64,000 nt of DNA, taken from positions 127,540 through 191,539 of the forward strand of contig JBBCJB010000009.1 in the NCBI GenBank assembly GCA_037190485.1, given 5' to 3'. Source of the DNA: Parapedobacter sp037190485 (lineage in GTDB: Bacteria > Bacteroidota > Bacteroidia > Sphingobacteriales > Sphingobacteriaceae). Numbering within the stretch: the stretch's first letter is position 1; each line of letters begins with the position of its first letter. The notes beneath the pieces were generated by a model, which saw only the letters and a list, made by a program, of their open reading frames with translations, did not search any database and had not been told where the DNA came from. Shown piece by piece: positions 16,936 to 26,758 of this stretch. The position numbers and the translations under genes are program-made.

Positions 16936-16943
16936 TAGCTTTG
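16936..16943 (+). promoter_or_regulatory. Candidate -7 box before acnB
   Basis: TAGCTTTG matches TAnnTTTG and lies 44 bases before the acnB ATG. No good -33 box is visible at the normal distance. Confidence 0.45.
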
Positions 16944-16987
16944 TACGCTTGGACATCATACGGTCCTACTTGAACTAAACATTATTT

Positions 16988-19792
16988 ATGAGCAGCTATA
17001 GTGAATATCTAAAGCAGAATATTGATAGGGAATCTCAGGGGCTTCATCCCTTGCCGATCGACGGCGCCGAATTGATGCACGAAGTCATCGAACAAATCAA
17101 AGAGGCAGGCCATGAACACCGAGAAGATTCACTGAATTTCTTTATTTACAACGTATTACCGGGAACAACAAGCGCTGCACGCGTAAAGGCGAAGTTTTTG
17201 AAAGAGCTCATCCTTGGTGAGGTTGAAGTCAACGAAATTCCACCCGACTTCGCGCTCGCGCAGTTAGCGCACATGAAAGGGGGGCCTTCCATCGAGGTCT
17301 TGTTGGACATCGCATTGGGCGATGAACCGGTCATTGCACAAAAGGCTGCCGAAGTACTGAAAACACAGGTTTTCCTTTACGAAGCCGATACGGACCGCTT
17401 GGCGGAAGCATTTCGCAACGGCAGCCAAGTAGCCAAAGACATTCTTGAAAGCTATGCAAAAGCCGAATTCTACACCAAGCTGCCCGACATTCCGGAAGAA
17501 ATCGAATTGGTGACCTTCGTTGCGGGCATCGGCGATATTTCGACAGACTTACTTTCTCCCGGAAGCGATGCGCATTCCCGGTCTGACCGTGAGCTTCACG
17601 GCCAATGCATGTTCGAGCACAATAAGGAACAGCAGCAAAAACTAAAGGCGCTCATTGAACAACACCCCGACAGAAGGGTGATGCTGGTTGCCGAAAAAGG
17701 CACCATGGGCGTGGGTTCGTCCAGGATGTCGGGCGTGAACAACGTGGCGCTTTGGATCGGCAAAAAGGCAAGTCCGTTCGTACCCTTCGTGAACATCGCA
17801 CCCGTGGTGGCGGGCACAAACGGCATTTCCCCGATATTCCTGACCACGGTTGGCGTAACGGGCGGTATTGGCCTCGACCTGAAGAACTGGGTGAAAAAGT
17901 TTGATGAAAACGGAAAGCTGGTGGTCGATGCCGATGGACAGCCCGTTTTGGAACAGGCTTACTCCGTCGACACCGGAACGCTCCTGACCATCAACACGAA
18001 GACGAAGAAGCTATACAAGGATGGGCAGGAGGTGATGGATGTGAGCTCGGCCTTCACGCCGCAGAAAATCGAATTCATGAAGGCCGGCGGGTCTTACGCC
18101 ATCGAATTCGGCAAAAAGCTGCAAACTTTTGCCGCCAACACCCTTGGCATCGCCGCCCCGACCGTGTTTGCCCCGTCCAAAGAGATTTCCCATGAAGGGC
18201 AAGGCCTTACCGCGGTCGAGAAGATATTCAACAGGAATGCCGTCGGTACTTCCGGAGCAACCTTGCATGCGGGTTCGTATGTGCGCGTAAAAGTGAATAT
18301 CGTTGGCTCTCAGGACACGACCGGATTGATGACAGCCCAAGAGCTGGAAGCGATGGCGGCCACCGTGATTTCGCCCATCGTGGACGCCGGCTATCAATCG
18401 GGTTGCCACACGGCATCGGTCTGGGATAGCAAGTCGCAGCAGAACATCCCCAAGCTGATGAAATTCATGAATGACTTCGGGCTCATCACCGCCCGCGATC
18501 CGAAAGGGGTATATCATTCCATGACCGATGTGATCCATAAGGTTCTCAACGACATCACGGTGGACGATTGGGCGATCATCATCGGTGGCGATTCGCACAC
18601 CCGGATGTCTAAGGGGGTTGCGTTCGGTGCCGACTCCGGCACCGTTGCGCTGGCATTGGCTACGGGTGAAGCCGCGATGCCCATCCCGGAATCGGTAAAG
18701 GTGACGTTCAAAGGCAAAATGAAGGATCACCTGGATTTCAGGGATGTGGTGCATGCTACCCAATCACAGATGTTAAAGGCCTTCAATGGCGAAAACGTAT
18801 TCCAGGGAAGGGTTATTGAAGTGCACATCGGCACGTTGCTTTCTGACCAGGCGTTTACCTTCACCGATTGGACGGCCGAAATGAAAGCCAAGGCCTCAAT
18901 CTGCATTTCGCAACCGGATACCCTCATCGAATCGTTGGAAATCGCAAAAGACCGGATCAGGATCATGATTGAAAAGGGCATGGATAACGAACGGCAGGTG
19001 CTTCAAGGCCTGATCGATAACGCCAATCACAGGATCAACGAAATCAAATCGGGCGAAAAGCCGCCTTTGGCGCCTGACGACAACGCAAAATACTACGCCG
19101 AGTTCGTGGTCGACCTGGATATCATCGATGAGCCGATGATTGCCGACCCCGATGTACATAACGCGGATGTATCCAAGCGATACACGCACGACACCATTCG
19201 GGACCTGACCTATTACGGGGGCGAAAAACATGTCGATCTGGGCTTTGTGGGATCCTGCATGGTGCATAAAGGCGACATCAAGATCGTGTCCAAGATGCTC
19301 AAGAACCTCGAGGAACAAAATGGGAAGGTAGTCTTCCAGGCGCCCTTGGTGGTAGCGGCCCCGACCTACAACATCATCGATGAACTGAAGGAAGAGGGCG
19401 ATTGGGATATCCTGCAAAAGTATTCGGGCTTTGAATTCGATGACACTGCCCCGAAAATCGCGGCCCGTACCTCGTATGAAAACATCCTGTACCTGGAGCG
19501 GCCGGGCTGCAACCTGTGCATGGGCAACCAAGAAAAAGCCGAGCAGGGCGACACGGTGATGGCTACGTCCACTCGCCTGTTCCAAGGGCGCGTGGTCAAG
19601 GATTCAGACCGCAAGAAAGGCGAGTCGCTGTTGGCTTCGACGCCGGTGGTGGTGCTTTCTGCCATCCTGGGCAGGACCCCTACGGCCGAGGAATACAAGG
19701 CTGCCGTAAGGGGCATCAAGCTAACGCAGTTTTCGCCACCCATCAAAAGCATGACGACGAACGCTTCACCGGCCCATCAGATTTCTTTTTAG
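16988..19792 (+). CDS. acnB: Aconitate hydratase B / 2-methylisocitrate dehydratase
   Basis: AcnB interconverts citrate and isocitrate in the TCA cycle through a 4Fe-4S cluster. The 934-aa length and the order of N-terminal HEAT-like domain, swivelling domain and core fit AcnB, not AcnA. The three cluster cysteines are present in VGSCMVHKGD and PGCNLCMGNQ near the C-terminus. The GTNGISPIFLTTVGVTGGIG segment is also conserved. It has no near neighbour in the same direction and is probably transcribed alone. Confidence 0.97.
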   Translation: MSSYSEYLKQNIDRESQGLHPLPIDGAELMHEVIEQIKEAGHEHREDSLNFFIYNVLPGTTSAARVKAKFLKELILGEVEVNEIPPDFALAQLAHMKGGPSIEVLLDIALGDEPVIAQKAAEVLKTQVFLYEADTDRLAEAFRNGSQVAKDILESYAKAEFYTKLPDIPEEIELVTFVAGIGDISTDLLSPGSDAHSRSDRELHGQCMFEHNKEQQQKLKALIEQHPDRRVMLVAEKGTMGVGSSRMSGVNNVALWIGKKASPFVPFVNIAPVVAGTNGISPIFLTTVGVTGGIGLDLKNWVKKFDENGKLVVDADGQPVLEQAYSVDTGTLLTINTKTKKLYKDGQEVMDVSSAFTPQKIEFMKAGGSYAIEFGKKLQTFAANTLGIAAPTVFAPSKEISHEGQGLTAVEKIFNRNAVGTSGATLHAGSYVRVKVNIVGSQDTTGLMTAQELEAMAATVISPIVDAGYQSGCHTASVWDSKSQQNIPKLMKFMNDFGLITARDPKGVYHSMTDVIHKVLNDITVDDWAIIIGGDSHTRMSKGVAFGADSGTVALALATGEAAMPIPESVKVTFKGKMKDHLDFRDVVHATQSQMLKAFNGENVFQGRVIEVHIGTLLSDQAFTFTDWTAEMKAKASICISQPDTLIESLEIAKDRIRIMIEKGMDNERQVLQGLIDNANHRINEIKSGEKPPLAPDDNAKYYAEFVVDLDIIDEPMIADPDVHNADVSKRYTHDTIRDLTYYGGEKHVDLGFVGSCMVHKGDIKIVSKMLKNLEEQNGKVVFQAPLVVAAPTYNIIDELKEEGDWDILQKYSGFEFDDTAPKIAARTSYENILYLERPGCNLCMGNQEKAEQGDTVMATSTRLFQGRVVKDSDRKKGESLLASTPVVVLSAILGRTPTAEEYKAAVRGIKLTQFSPPIKSMTTNASPAHQISF

Positions 19793-19823
19793 GTTGTAGA
19801 AAGACCTCGTTGGCGTTTCCCAG

Positions 19824-19872
19824 CCGGGGACGTATCGGTCGGTGCCTAGGGCGCCAACCGATACGTCCCCGG
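19824..19872. repeat. Perfect 16-bp inverted repeat across the GH78 stop codon
   Basis: CCGGGGACGTATCGGT (19824-19839) is mirrored exactly at 19857-19872, with a 17-base loop that contains the stop codon of the minus-strand rhamnosidase gene. The right arm codes for its last residues. There is no T-run on either side. It may end the acnB and rhamnosidase transcripts from both sides or protect their 3' ends. Confidence 0.6.
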
Positions 19873-22647
19873 TTTCAGTTCGTAGCGCAAAAAGCCGTTC
19901 GCTTCACCCAACGCGGTCATCGAAGCGTAGCCGGCCGCATCGACCGCGTCTTCGGGCAGGAGCTGCAGTTCGGCGATGGCATTGGGCGGAACCGTGATTT
20001 CCAGCTTCAGCCTTCCATCCGCTCGCGACCAATTGGATGTGATGGGCCCAACGGGCGAATCGTAGGCGGTATCGGCCCATTGGATATCCGTTGCGCCCGA
20101 GGCCGGTGGCCGGACGATAAACCGGCGGAAACCGGGAACGGCCGGATCGCGCCGGATACCGGCCACACCGTCGACGTACCACGCACCGGGATAGAGGTAA
20201 GAGCTGTGCAACAGCGAATGGCCGGGCAAATCCTTTTCCCACATCTCCCAGATCGTGGTGGCTCCATTCGCCTTCATGTAGCCCCAACTCGGATACGTGG
20301 TCTTCGAAACCATGCTGTAAATCAAATCGTCCCTGCCTTCCTCGCGCAACAGTTTGAACAACAATGCCCCGCCGGTGATGCCTGCATGGATGTGGCCCTT
20401 GCGCACGTCAAGGATTTCCCGTTCCAAGCGCTGCATCACCCGCTCGCGCAAACCCGCAGGCGGTATTTCTGCGAGCAAAGCGGCTGCCAGGTTGGCCATG
20501 GAGCCATCGGCGTAGCTGGAATCTTCGGCGTTGTAAAACCGCCGGTGCGTCGCTTCGGCGGATGCCGTGGCCTGCCGCTCCCATGCGGAGGCCGCTGCCG
20601 TGTGGCCCAATACACGCGCGATCTTTGCCGCCGTACGCAAATTGAACACGTAATACGCATTGTTGAGGCAAAGGGTCTCGGGTTTGTCATTATTCATCCC
20701 TTCGGCCGTGGCATTCGGCCAAAGCCAATCACCCAGGAAATCCCACTGCCCACCGAATCGCTGCAGCAGGTCGCCTTCGGTATTGGACGCCAGGAAGGAC
20801 AGCCAGCCCTGGATGAGCTCGAAATTCTCGACCAATACCTGCCTGTCGCCATAATGCTGGTACATGAACCAAGGCAAGGTAACCACGATGCCGCCCCACG
20901 ATGGGCCGCCACCGCCCCAGTAGGTGGGCGCGGTATGCGGAAGGATACCGTTGTTCAGGATACGGCCACTGGTCATGGCTTTGCGCGCGTAAGCGGTGTC
21001 CAACATGTTGCCTACCATGGCCTCGGTGCCCTGCACGTCGCGCCAATCCTGCATCCATTTCGAATAGAAGGCGGCCAAGTTGTAATTGAACATCCCGGTT
21101 TCGCTGGTGGCGTGCGCATCGCCGCCGTACCCCATCCGTTCGCGCTGCGGACAATCCACGATGAAACCGCCCAATGACAGGTTCTCGAACGTCCAGCTAA
21201 CCCGGTCGTAAATCCAGTTCTGCAACGTGTCTGAGCTCTTGAACCGAGTGGCATCGGCAAAGTCGGTCCGCACCATCCACCCCTTGATGTCGCCTAGCGA
21301 AGGTGCCTCCTTCAATCCGTGTATGGTGATCCATCGCCCCGAACTGTAGTTGAAGCGATTGCGGAACGTGCCCTTTCCGCCTTTTCCGAGCACATAAGCA
21401 CTATGCAGCTTGAACGTGATGTCGTGTTGTTCGCGCTCGGAGTATTGGAAGCGGATGGTATCCCCTTCGTTGCCGGTTACCTTCACTTCGGTCCAGCCAG
21501 CGAAATTGACGCCCATATCCACACGATAGGTGCCGTCGTCACGTGCTTCGATGGCTACGGGACGGATTTCGTCGGCTAGCCGGTTGCCTTCCACGCGCTG
21601 GGCGGAACGTGCCAGACGCGTGGGATAAACGGTCGCCGGTTTCCAACGGCTATCGTCCAGGTTGCGTGCGTTCCATCCGGGAACGGCCTGCCGGTCGTCC
21701 CAGATTTCGCCGCCCATATTACCGAAATCCCATTTTCCCAGCAACCGGTTGGGGCTGGGGTGTGTTTTCCACGTACCGTCGGTCGACACCGTGGCCACGG
21801 GTGCTTCGCCTACCCCGGGATGACGATTGCTATAGATCGCCACCTGGGCGGAAACAATGGGCGTGAGTGGGCGATCGTCATGGAGGATGTATCCTGGAAA
21901 GATCGACCACGACGTACCCAGCCAGATACCGATCACGTTCTTGCCTCGCCTGAGCTTATGGGCGATATCATACGCCACGTACCGGGCCCGTTTGGTATGA
22001 TCGGTGACGGCAGGCGCCAGCACGTCGTCACCGATCCGCTCGCCGTTGACGTACACCTCGTGATAGCCTACCGAAGCGACGAACAAGGTCGCTTTGCCGG
22101 GCTTGCTCGAAAGTTGCACCGTTTTGCGGAACCACGGGTCATGGATAGTGTTGCTTGCTGCTTTGCGGTCATACAGCTCGTCGCTGCCGATCCAGCTGGC
22201 TTGCCACTCACTGGGGGAGAACAGCCCCGTGGACCAAGACGCCGTCTCGCTCCAAGCCGATAAGGTGCCCTGCTCGTCCTTGACCTGCACCTTCCAGAAA
22301 TACGTGCGGTCTGATTGCAGGTCGGCGCCGCCATACGGGATGTGCTGTGTTTGATCGGCATCGACCCAACCGCTGGCCCACGCATCGGCGCTCCCGGCTG
22401 CCAGCTCTTTTTCGGTGGTTGATACCACAATCCGATAGGCGGTCTGTCGTTGACCGAATGCCCTTTCGTCCGTGGCGGCCAATGTCCAACCCAAGCGTGG
22501 GTGCGTCGCATCCAGGCCCTGGGGGTTCGCCAGGTATTCGACGCGCAGATTGACGGGTGTTATGGAAGGTTGTTGGGCGATTGTCCCAACGGCGATGGTC
22601 AACAAGGAACTGACAGCAAGGAAGCGTAAAACGGATGGCATCATCAT
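19846..22647 (-). CDS. Alpha-L-rhamnosidase, GH78
   Basis: The 933-aa secreted enzyme removes terminal alpha-L-rhamnose from glycans. It has a signal peptide (about residues 1-24), a fibronectin-like N-terminal part (VNLRVEYLANPQGLDATHPR), a jelly-roll domain with GYHEVYVNGERIGD, and an (alpha/alpha)6 catalytic domain. The GH78 catalytic signature DCPQRERMGYGGDAHA lies near residues 493-508. The C-terminal beta domain includes GPITSNWSRADGRLKL. No polysaccharide utilisation genes (susC/susD) stand next to it, so it may be a stand-alone enzyme. An ATG one codon later is an equal start. Confidence 0.94.
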   Translation of the reverse strand: MMMPSVLRFLAVSSLLTIAVGTIAQQPSITPVNLRVEYLANPQGLDATHPRLGWTLAATDERAFGQRQTAYRIVVSTTEKELAAGSADAWASGWVDADQTQHIPYGGADLQSDRTYFWKVQVKDEQGTLSAWSETASWSTGLFSPSEWQASWIGSDELYDRKAASNTIHDPWFRKTVQLSSKPGKATLFVASVGYHEVYVNGERIGDDVLAPAVTDHTKRARYVAYDIAHKLRRGKNVIGIWLGTSWSIFPGYILHDDRPLTPIVSAQVAIYSNRHPGVGEAPVATVSTDGTWKTHPSPNRLLGKWDFGNMGGEIWDDRQAVPGWNARNLDDSRWKPATVYPTRLARSAQRVEGNRLADEIRPVAIEARDDGTYRVDMGVNFAGWTEVKVTGNEGDTIRFQYSEREQHDITFKLHSAYVLGKGGKGTFRNRFNYSSGRWITIHGLKEAPSLGDIKGWMVRTDFADATRFKSSDTLQNWIYDRVSWTFENLSLGGFIVDCPQRERMGYGGDAHATSETGMFNYNLAAFYSKWMQDWRDVQGTEAMVGNMLDTAYARKAMTSGRILNNGILPHTAPTYWGGGGPSWGGIVVTLPWFMYQHYGDRQVLVENFELIQGWLSFLASNTEGDLLQRFGGQWDFLGDWLWPNATAEGMNNDKPETLCLNNAYYVFNLRTAAKIARVLGHTAAASAWERQATASAEATHRRFYNAEDSSYADGSMANLAAALLAEIPPAGLRERVMQRLEREILDVRKGHIHAGITGGALLFKLLREEGRDDLIYSMVSKTTYPSWGYMKANGATTIWEMWEKDLPGHSLLHSSYLYPGAWYVDGVAGIRRDPAVPGFRRFIVRPPASGATDIQWADTAYDSPVGPITSNWSRADGRLKLEITVPPNAIAELQLLPEDAVDAAGYASMTALGEANGFLRYELKPGTYRLAP

Positions 22648-22760
22648 CGAACGTGTTTATTGTATCGGTAAGCCGCAAAGATAAACGTTAACGGCAAAGG
22701 ACCATCCTGAACCATCGGCCTCTCGGTCCGATCCGCACGCGAAGTGCAGACCGTAAGGCC

Positions 22761-24200
22761 TCAGCATTCCGGCAAACTGAGGGGGATGTTCACCGCCAAG
22801 CCACCGTCTGCGGTTTCCTTGTATTTCACGTTCATGTCTTGTGCCGTCTCCCACATGGTCTTCACCACGGCGTCCAAGCTTACCTTTGCCTTGTCGGGAT
22901 TGGATTGCAGCGCCAGCTGCGCGGCCGTGATGGCCTTGATGGCGCCCATGGTATTCCGCTCGATGCAGGGAATCTGCACGAGACCGCCGATGGGATCGCA
23001 GGTAAGGCCCAGGTGGTGTTCCATGGCGATTTCGGCCGCCATGAGCACCTGACGCTGCGAGCCCCCCAAGCGCTCGGTGAGCGCCCCTGCAGCCATGGCC
23101 GAGGAGACGCCGATTTCGGCTTGGCAACCGCCCATGGCCGCCGAAATGGTGGCGCCTTTCTTGAAGATGCTGCCAATCTCGGAAGCGGTGGCCACGAAGC
23201 GGATGATCTGCTCCTCATCCAATCCCTCATGGAACACGATGAAATACTGCAGCACGGCCGGGATGACACCGGCAGCGCCATTGGTCGGGGCGGTGACCAC
23301 GCGCCCGAACGAAGCGTTCTCTTCGTTGACGGCCAGCGCGAAGCAGCTCACCCAATCCAAGGTATACTGGAAACCATTGCCGCCCGCGCGGATGGCCTCG
23401 ATCCAGCTTCCGTAGTCGGCATAAGCGCGCCCGGCGATGAGCCGTTTGTTTAGTTTATTGGCCCGGCGTTCCACGTGTAGCCCGCCTGGCAGCGAACCGG
23501 TGGTGTGGCAACCCCGGTAGATGCAATCGCGGATGGTTTCGAAGATCCGCAGGATGCCCGCTTTCGTTTCCTCTTCGGGTCGCCAGGCCTGCTCATTCTC
23601 AAGGACCAACTCGGATATCTTCAGCCCGGTACGCATACAACCGACCAACAAGTCATTGGCCTGCTGGACGGGGAACGGCAGGTCGACCTCCTGCTGGTTG
23701 CCGCCAGCGTCGCCCTCTTGCACCACGAACCCGCCACCGATGGAGTAATAGGTTTCGCTCACGGCGTTGCCACCGTCCAGCAAGGCCTGGAACGTGACGG
23801 CATTGGGATGGAACGGGAGGCTCTGGGCATACAGGAACAACAGGTCTTCGCCGTACGCGAACGGGATTTCGTGTTCGCCACCCAACAACAGCCGCTGTTC
23901 CTGCCTGATGCGTGTTACCTTGGGGGTCACCTCATCGACAGCGAACGTAACCGGGTCATCGCCGCTCAACCCGAGCAGGATGGCCACATCCGTGCCATGC
24001 CCGATGCCGGTCTTGGCCAGCGACCCGTACAACAGGATCTTGATCGCTTCGGTACGCGCCAACACCCCGCGTGCGGCCAAAGCTTGCGTAAACCGCTGTG
24101 CGGCACGCCACGGGCCTAGGGTATGCGAACTGGACGGGCCGATGCCTATCTTGAACATGTCGAAAACCGAGATCTGCTCTTTTATCATGTGTGAGGTCAT
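22761..24200 (-). CDS. sdaA: L-serine ammonia-lyase (fused alpha and beta domains)
   Basis: The enzyme deaminates L-serine to pyruvate and ammonia with a 4Fe-4S cluster. The single 479-aa chain has the beta domain first (FKIGIGPSSSHTLGPWRAA) and then the alpha domain. Cluster-type cysteines appear in GGCQAEIG, LTCDPIGG and IPCIERN. The GCHTTGSLPGG and TNGAAGVIPAVL motifs are conserved. The ATG at 24188 (MIKEQ) is an alternative start. A -7 box stands 17 bases upstream. Confidence 0.95.
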   Translation of the reverse strand: MTSHMIKEQISVFDMFKIGIGPSSSHTLGPWRAAQRFTQALAARGVLARTEAIKILLYGSLAKTGIGHGTDVAILLGLSGDDPVTFAVDEVTPKVTRIRQEQRLLLGGEHEIPFAYGEDLLFLYAQSLPFHPNAVTFQALLDGGNAVSETYYSIGGGFVVQEGDAGGNQQEVDLPFPVQQANDLLVGCMRTGLKISELVLENEQAWRPEEETKAGILRIFETIRDCIYRGCHTTGSLPGGLHVERRANKLNKRLIAGRAYADYGSWIEAIRAGGNGFQYTLDWVSCFALAVNEENASFGRVVTAPTNGAAGVIPAVLQYFIVFHEGLDEEQIIRFVATASEIGSIFKKGATISAAMGGCQAEIGVSSAMAAGALTERLGGSQRQVLMAAEIAMEHHLGLTCDPIGGLVQIPCIERNTMGAIKAITAAQLALQSNPDKAKVSLDAVVKTMWETAQDMNVKYKETADGGLAVNIPLSLPEC

Positions 24201-24216
24201 TGGAGTTTGTGCAGTG

Positions 24217-24224
24217 CAAAGGTA
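24217..24224 (-). promoter_or_regulatory. -7 box before sdaA
   Basis: CAAAGGTA reads TACCTTTG on the minus strand, an exact -7 match that leaves a leader of about 15 bases to the ATG. The -33 side is not well conserved. Confidence 0.5.
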
Positions 24225-24251
24225 TGGGTTTTATTTCATGTAAACTTCATG

Positions 24252-24281
24252 TTGCATTTCTCGAATTAACTTCTAACTTTG
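24252..24281 (+). promoter_or_regulatory. Promoter of the DUF5684 gene
   Basis: TTG (24252-24254), 19 bases, then TAACTTTG (24274-24281) fit the Bacteroidota promoter pattern. A 53-base AT-rich leader follows before the ATG at 24335. It lies divergent from the sdaA promoter. Confidence 0.6.
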
Positions 24282-24334
24282 GGCTGAATTTCAATAATTT
24301 CAATGTTACATTTCACCTTTAAAACGTAAAAATT

Positions 24335-24820
24335 ATGGATGAGTATGGAAATTATGACGCCGTGACTGGCGGTTTGTTCGCCGGTATCGGACTGGTAGGT
24401 GGCCTGTTTTACCTGGCCATCATCGTGCTGTACATCGCTGGCCTCTGGAAAATGTTCGAAAAGGCAGGCAAGCCCGGTTGGGCGGCCATCATCCCGATCT
24501 ACAACATGATCATCATGGCCGAAATCGTCGGCAAGCCCATCTGGTGGGGTATCGTGGCGGCATTGGTGCCGTGCGTGAACATTGTGTTCTCCATTTGGTT
24601 GCTCAACCTGTTGATGAAAAGCTTCGGCAAGGAAGTGCCGCTATGGACCATCCTGAGCATATTCTTCGGATTCGTGACCATCCCGATGATCGGTTTCGGT
24701 GACGCCAAGTACATCGGGCCTACGGCGGCGGAAGCGACGGGAGGCAACTCTTTCGACCACTTAAAACGGGACCTTGACAATTTCGGTGACCGGAACAACC
24801 CCCAAAATCCGACAGTATAA
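24335..24820 (+). CDS. DUF5684 family membrane protein
   Basis: The 161-aa protein has three or four membrane helices (about residues 14-38, 49-62, 68-92 and 101-116). The signature KMFEKAGKPGWAAIIPIYN after the first helix marks the DUF5684 group, often found near signal peptidase genes. The C-terminal 35 residues are hydrophilic. Its function is unknown. The next gene starts inside its 3' end (47-base overlap), which suggests coupled translation. Confidence 0.82.
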   Translation: MDEYGNYDAVTGGLFAGIGLVGGLFYLAIIVLYIAGLWKMFEKAGKPGWAAIIPIYNMIIMAEIVGKPIWWGIVAALVPCVNIVFSIWLLNLLMKSFGKEVPLWTILSIFFGFVTIPMIGFGDAKYIGPTAAEATGGNSFDHLKRDLDNFGDRNNPQNPTV

Positions 24821-25160
24821 GCTCATTGACACGAAGTCATTGGCGTTGGCGATCTGCAGCTTGGAAGGCGTTTCCAAGCTGCAAGCGCTTTTCTTGCCCT
24901 GCCCATTCAAAAGCCTAACGGGCATCGATTGCCCGGGATGTGGGTTCCAACGCTCGCTGTATGCCCTGATCGAAGGCAATTGGGCAGAAAGTTATCACCT
25001 CTACCCGCCCACCGTTCCCCTGCTCGCACTGGCCCTATTTGCCCTCGCCAAATGGTGCTTCGGGTTCGACAAACGCGACGTCCTCATGAAAATCGGCGCC
25101 GTGGCTGTAGGCTGGTTTGTCATCGGCACCTATTTGGCCAAGATTTTAGCGAACCATTAA
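24774..25160 (+). CDS. DUF2752 family membrane protein
   Basis: The 128-aa protein carries the DUF2752 signature CPFKSLTGIDCPGCGFQRSL (about residues 42-61), with three Cys that may bind metal, followed by two hydrophobic helices (about 80-96 and 105-125). Its role is unknown. The pairing with DUF5684 is seen in other Bacteroidota. The start overlaps the upstream gene by 47 bases; no better in-frame ATG exists downstream before the conserved part. Confidence 0.82.
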   Translation: MTISVTGTTPKIRQYKLIDTKSLALAICSLEGVSKLQALFLPCPFKSLTGIDCPGCGFQRSLYALIEGNWAESYHLYPPTVPLLALALFALAKWCFGFDKRDVLMKIGAVAVGWFVIGTYLAKILANH

Positions 25161-25176
25161 AATCTTATTATCTTTG
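25145..25176 (+). promoter_or_regulatory. Promoter immediately before the GHL10 gene
   Basis: TTTA (25145-25148), 20 bases, then TATCTTTG (25169-25176) match the Bacteroidota pattern. The box ends only 6 bases before the ATG at 25183, so the mRNA would be leaderless or nearly so. Confidence 0.6.
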
Positions 25177-25182
25177 TCGTGG

Positions 25183-26724
25183 ATGATGCGTTCGGCGATT
25201 TTTCTTGGACTGTTACTCTCGGCTTCCATCGGCTACGGCCTCCCAGCCCCTTCGTTAGACCCTCTTCCCAAACGCGAGCTGCGCGGCGTGTGGGTAGCGA
25301 CCGTGGCCAACATCGATTGGCCATCTGCAGCGGGCCTGAGCACAGACAAGCAAAAACAGGAACTCATCCAGCAATTGGACAATCACCAGCGCGCCGGCAT
25401 CAATGCCGTGATGTTGCAGATACGCCCCGCGGCCGATGCGCTGTATGCGAAAAGCAAGGAGCCGTGGAGCCGCTTCCTATCGGGCAAGCCCGGCCAGCAG
25501 CCCACGCCATTCTACGACCCGCTTGAATTTGCCATCGAGGAGGCCCACAAACGCGGCATGGAGCTACACGCGTGGATCAATCCCTACCGCGCCACGTTCG
25601 ACCTCGTGTCGACGAACACGACGGGCGACCACATCACCCGCCGTCGGCCCGACTGGTTTTTCGTGTATGGCGGTAAACGGCTGTTCGACCCCGGACTGCC
25701 GGAGGTGAGGGCTTACATCACCGACATCGTCATGGATATCGTACGCAACTACGACATCGACGGCATCCATTTCGACGATTACTTCTATCCTTATCCCGAG
25801 GCCGGCAAGGCCATCCCTGACGCCGAGACGTTCAAGCGGTATCCCAACGGTTTCCGCAACGTCGCAGACTGGCGCCGCAACAACGTGAACCTGTTGATCC
25901 AGCAGGTTTCTGACAGTGTGCACCATGCCAAAAAGCACATGAAGTTCGGCATCAGCCCGTTCGGCATCTGGGACAACAAAAAGGATCACCCGCAAGGCTC
26001 GGCATCCGCCGGGCTCAGCGGTTACCGCCAGCTCTACGCCGACGCGCTGAAATGGCTGGAAGAGGGATGGGTCGATTACATTAACCCCCAGATCTATTTC
26101 CCGTTTGGCCATCCGGCGGCACCTTACGAGGTGTTGGTCGATTGGTGGGGCCAACATGTGAATGGGCGACACTTCTATATTGGCCACGCCGCATACCGTG
26201 CGACCGAAAATCGGGACGGATGGCGCAACCGCAACCAGATTCCGAACCAGGTTCGATACGCGCGAGCACACGGCTTGGTGCAGGGCAGCATCTACTACAG
26301 CTCAAAGCACATCGCCAACAATGTAATCGGCCTGCGCGATTCGTTGCAATACAACCTGTACCGCTACAAATCGTTGCCGCCAACCATGCCGTGGTTGGAC
26401 AGTATCGCGCCTGAACCGCCATTCGGCCTGCTGACCCGCATAGCCGACAACGGCACGTCCGTGATCCTGCATTGGCAGCCTTCTGCACCTGCGGCAGACG
26501 GCGACGAGGCCTACGGCTATGTGGTGTACCGTTTCAACGAGGGCGAAAAGCTCGACCTGGACAATCCGCAGAATATCCTGCACATCACCTACGATAGCAA
26601 TCAATTGCAGTACACCGACAACTTGACACGCCCACGAAGCCACTACCGCTACGTCGTCACGGCCATCGACCGGTTGAAAAACGAAAGCACGCCGTCAAAC
26701 GTTCGCGAACTCTACATCCAATAA
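25183..26724 (+). CDS. Glycosyl hydrolase-like 10 (GHL10/DUF187) protein
   Basis: The secreted protein (513 aa from this start) has a signal peptide (hydrophobic about residues 4-18). It has the GHL10 barrel with LRGVWVATVANIDWPS, AVMLQIRPAADALY, LHAWINPYRAT and IDGIHFDDYFYP, then a C-terminal fibronectin-III-like domain (about 415-513). Members are putative glycoside hydrolases, and some act on peptidoglycan or related glycans. A TTG at 25174 in frame lies inside the -7 promoter box, so the ATG at 25183 (or 25186) is the true start. Confidence 0.9.
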   Translation: MMRSAIFLGLLLSASIGYGLPAPSLDPLPKRELRGVWVATVANIDWPSAAGLSTDKQKQELIQQLDNHQRAGINAVMLQIRPAADALYAKSKEPWSRFLSGKPGQQPTPFYDPLEFAIEEAHKRGMELHAWINPYRATFDLVSTNTTGDHITRRRPDWFFVYGGKRLFDPGLPEVRAYITDIVMDIVRNYDIDGIHFDDYFYPYPEAGKAIPDAETFKRYPNGFRNVADWRRNNVNLLIQQVSDSVHHAKKHMKFGISPFGIWDNKKDHPQGSASAGLSGYRQLYADALKWLEEGWVDYINPQIYFPFGHPAAPYEVLVDWWGQHVNGRHFYIGHAAYRATENRDGWRNRNQIPNQVRYARAHGLVQGSIYYSSKHIANNVIGLRDSLQYNLYRYKSLPPTMPWLDSIAPEPPFGLLTRIADNGTSVILHWQPSAPAADGDEAYGYVVYRFNEGEKLDLDNPQNILHITYDSNQLQYTDNLTRPRSHYRYVVTAIDRLKNESTPSNVRELYIQ

Positions 26725-26758
26725 ACTTTTCGACCTTCGGGCTTTCGGATCTCAAAAA

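Noticed and set aside
19516..21177. 553-aa plus-strand frame over the rhamnosidase gene
   Set aside because: It overlaps the end of acnB and lies antisense to a clear GH78 enzyme; its Arg/Gly-rich composition is typical of a shadow frame.
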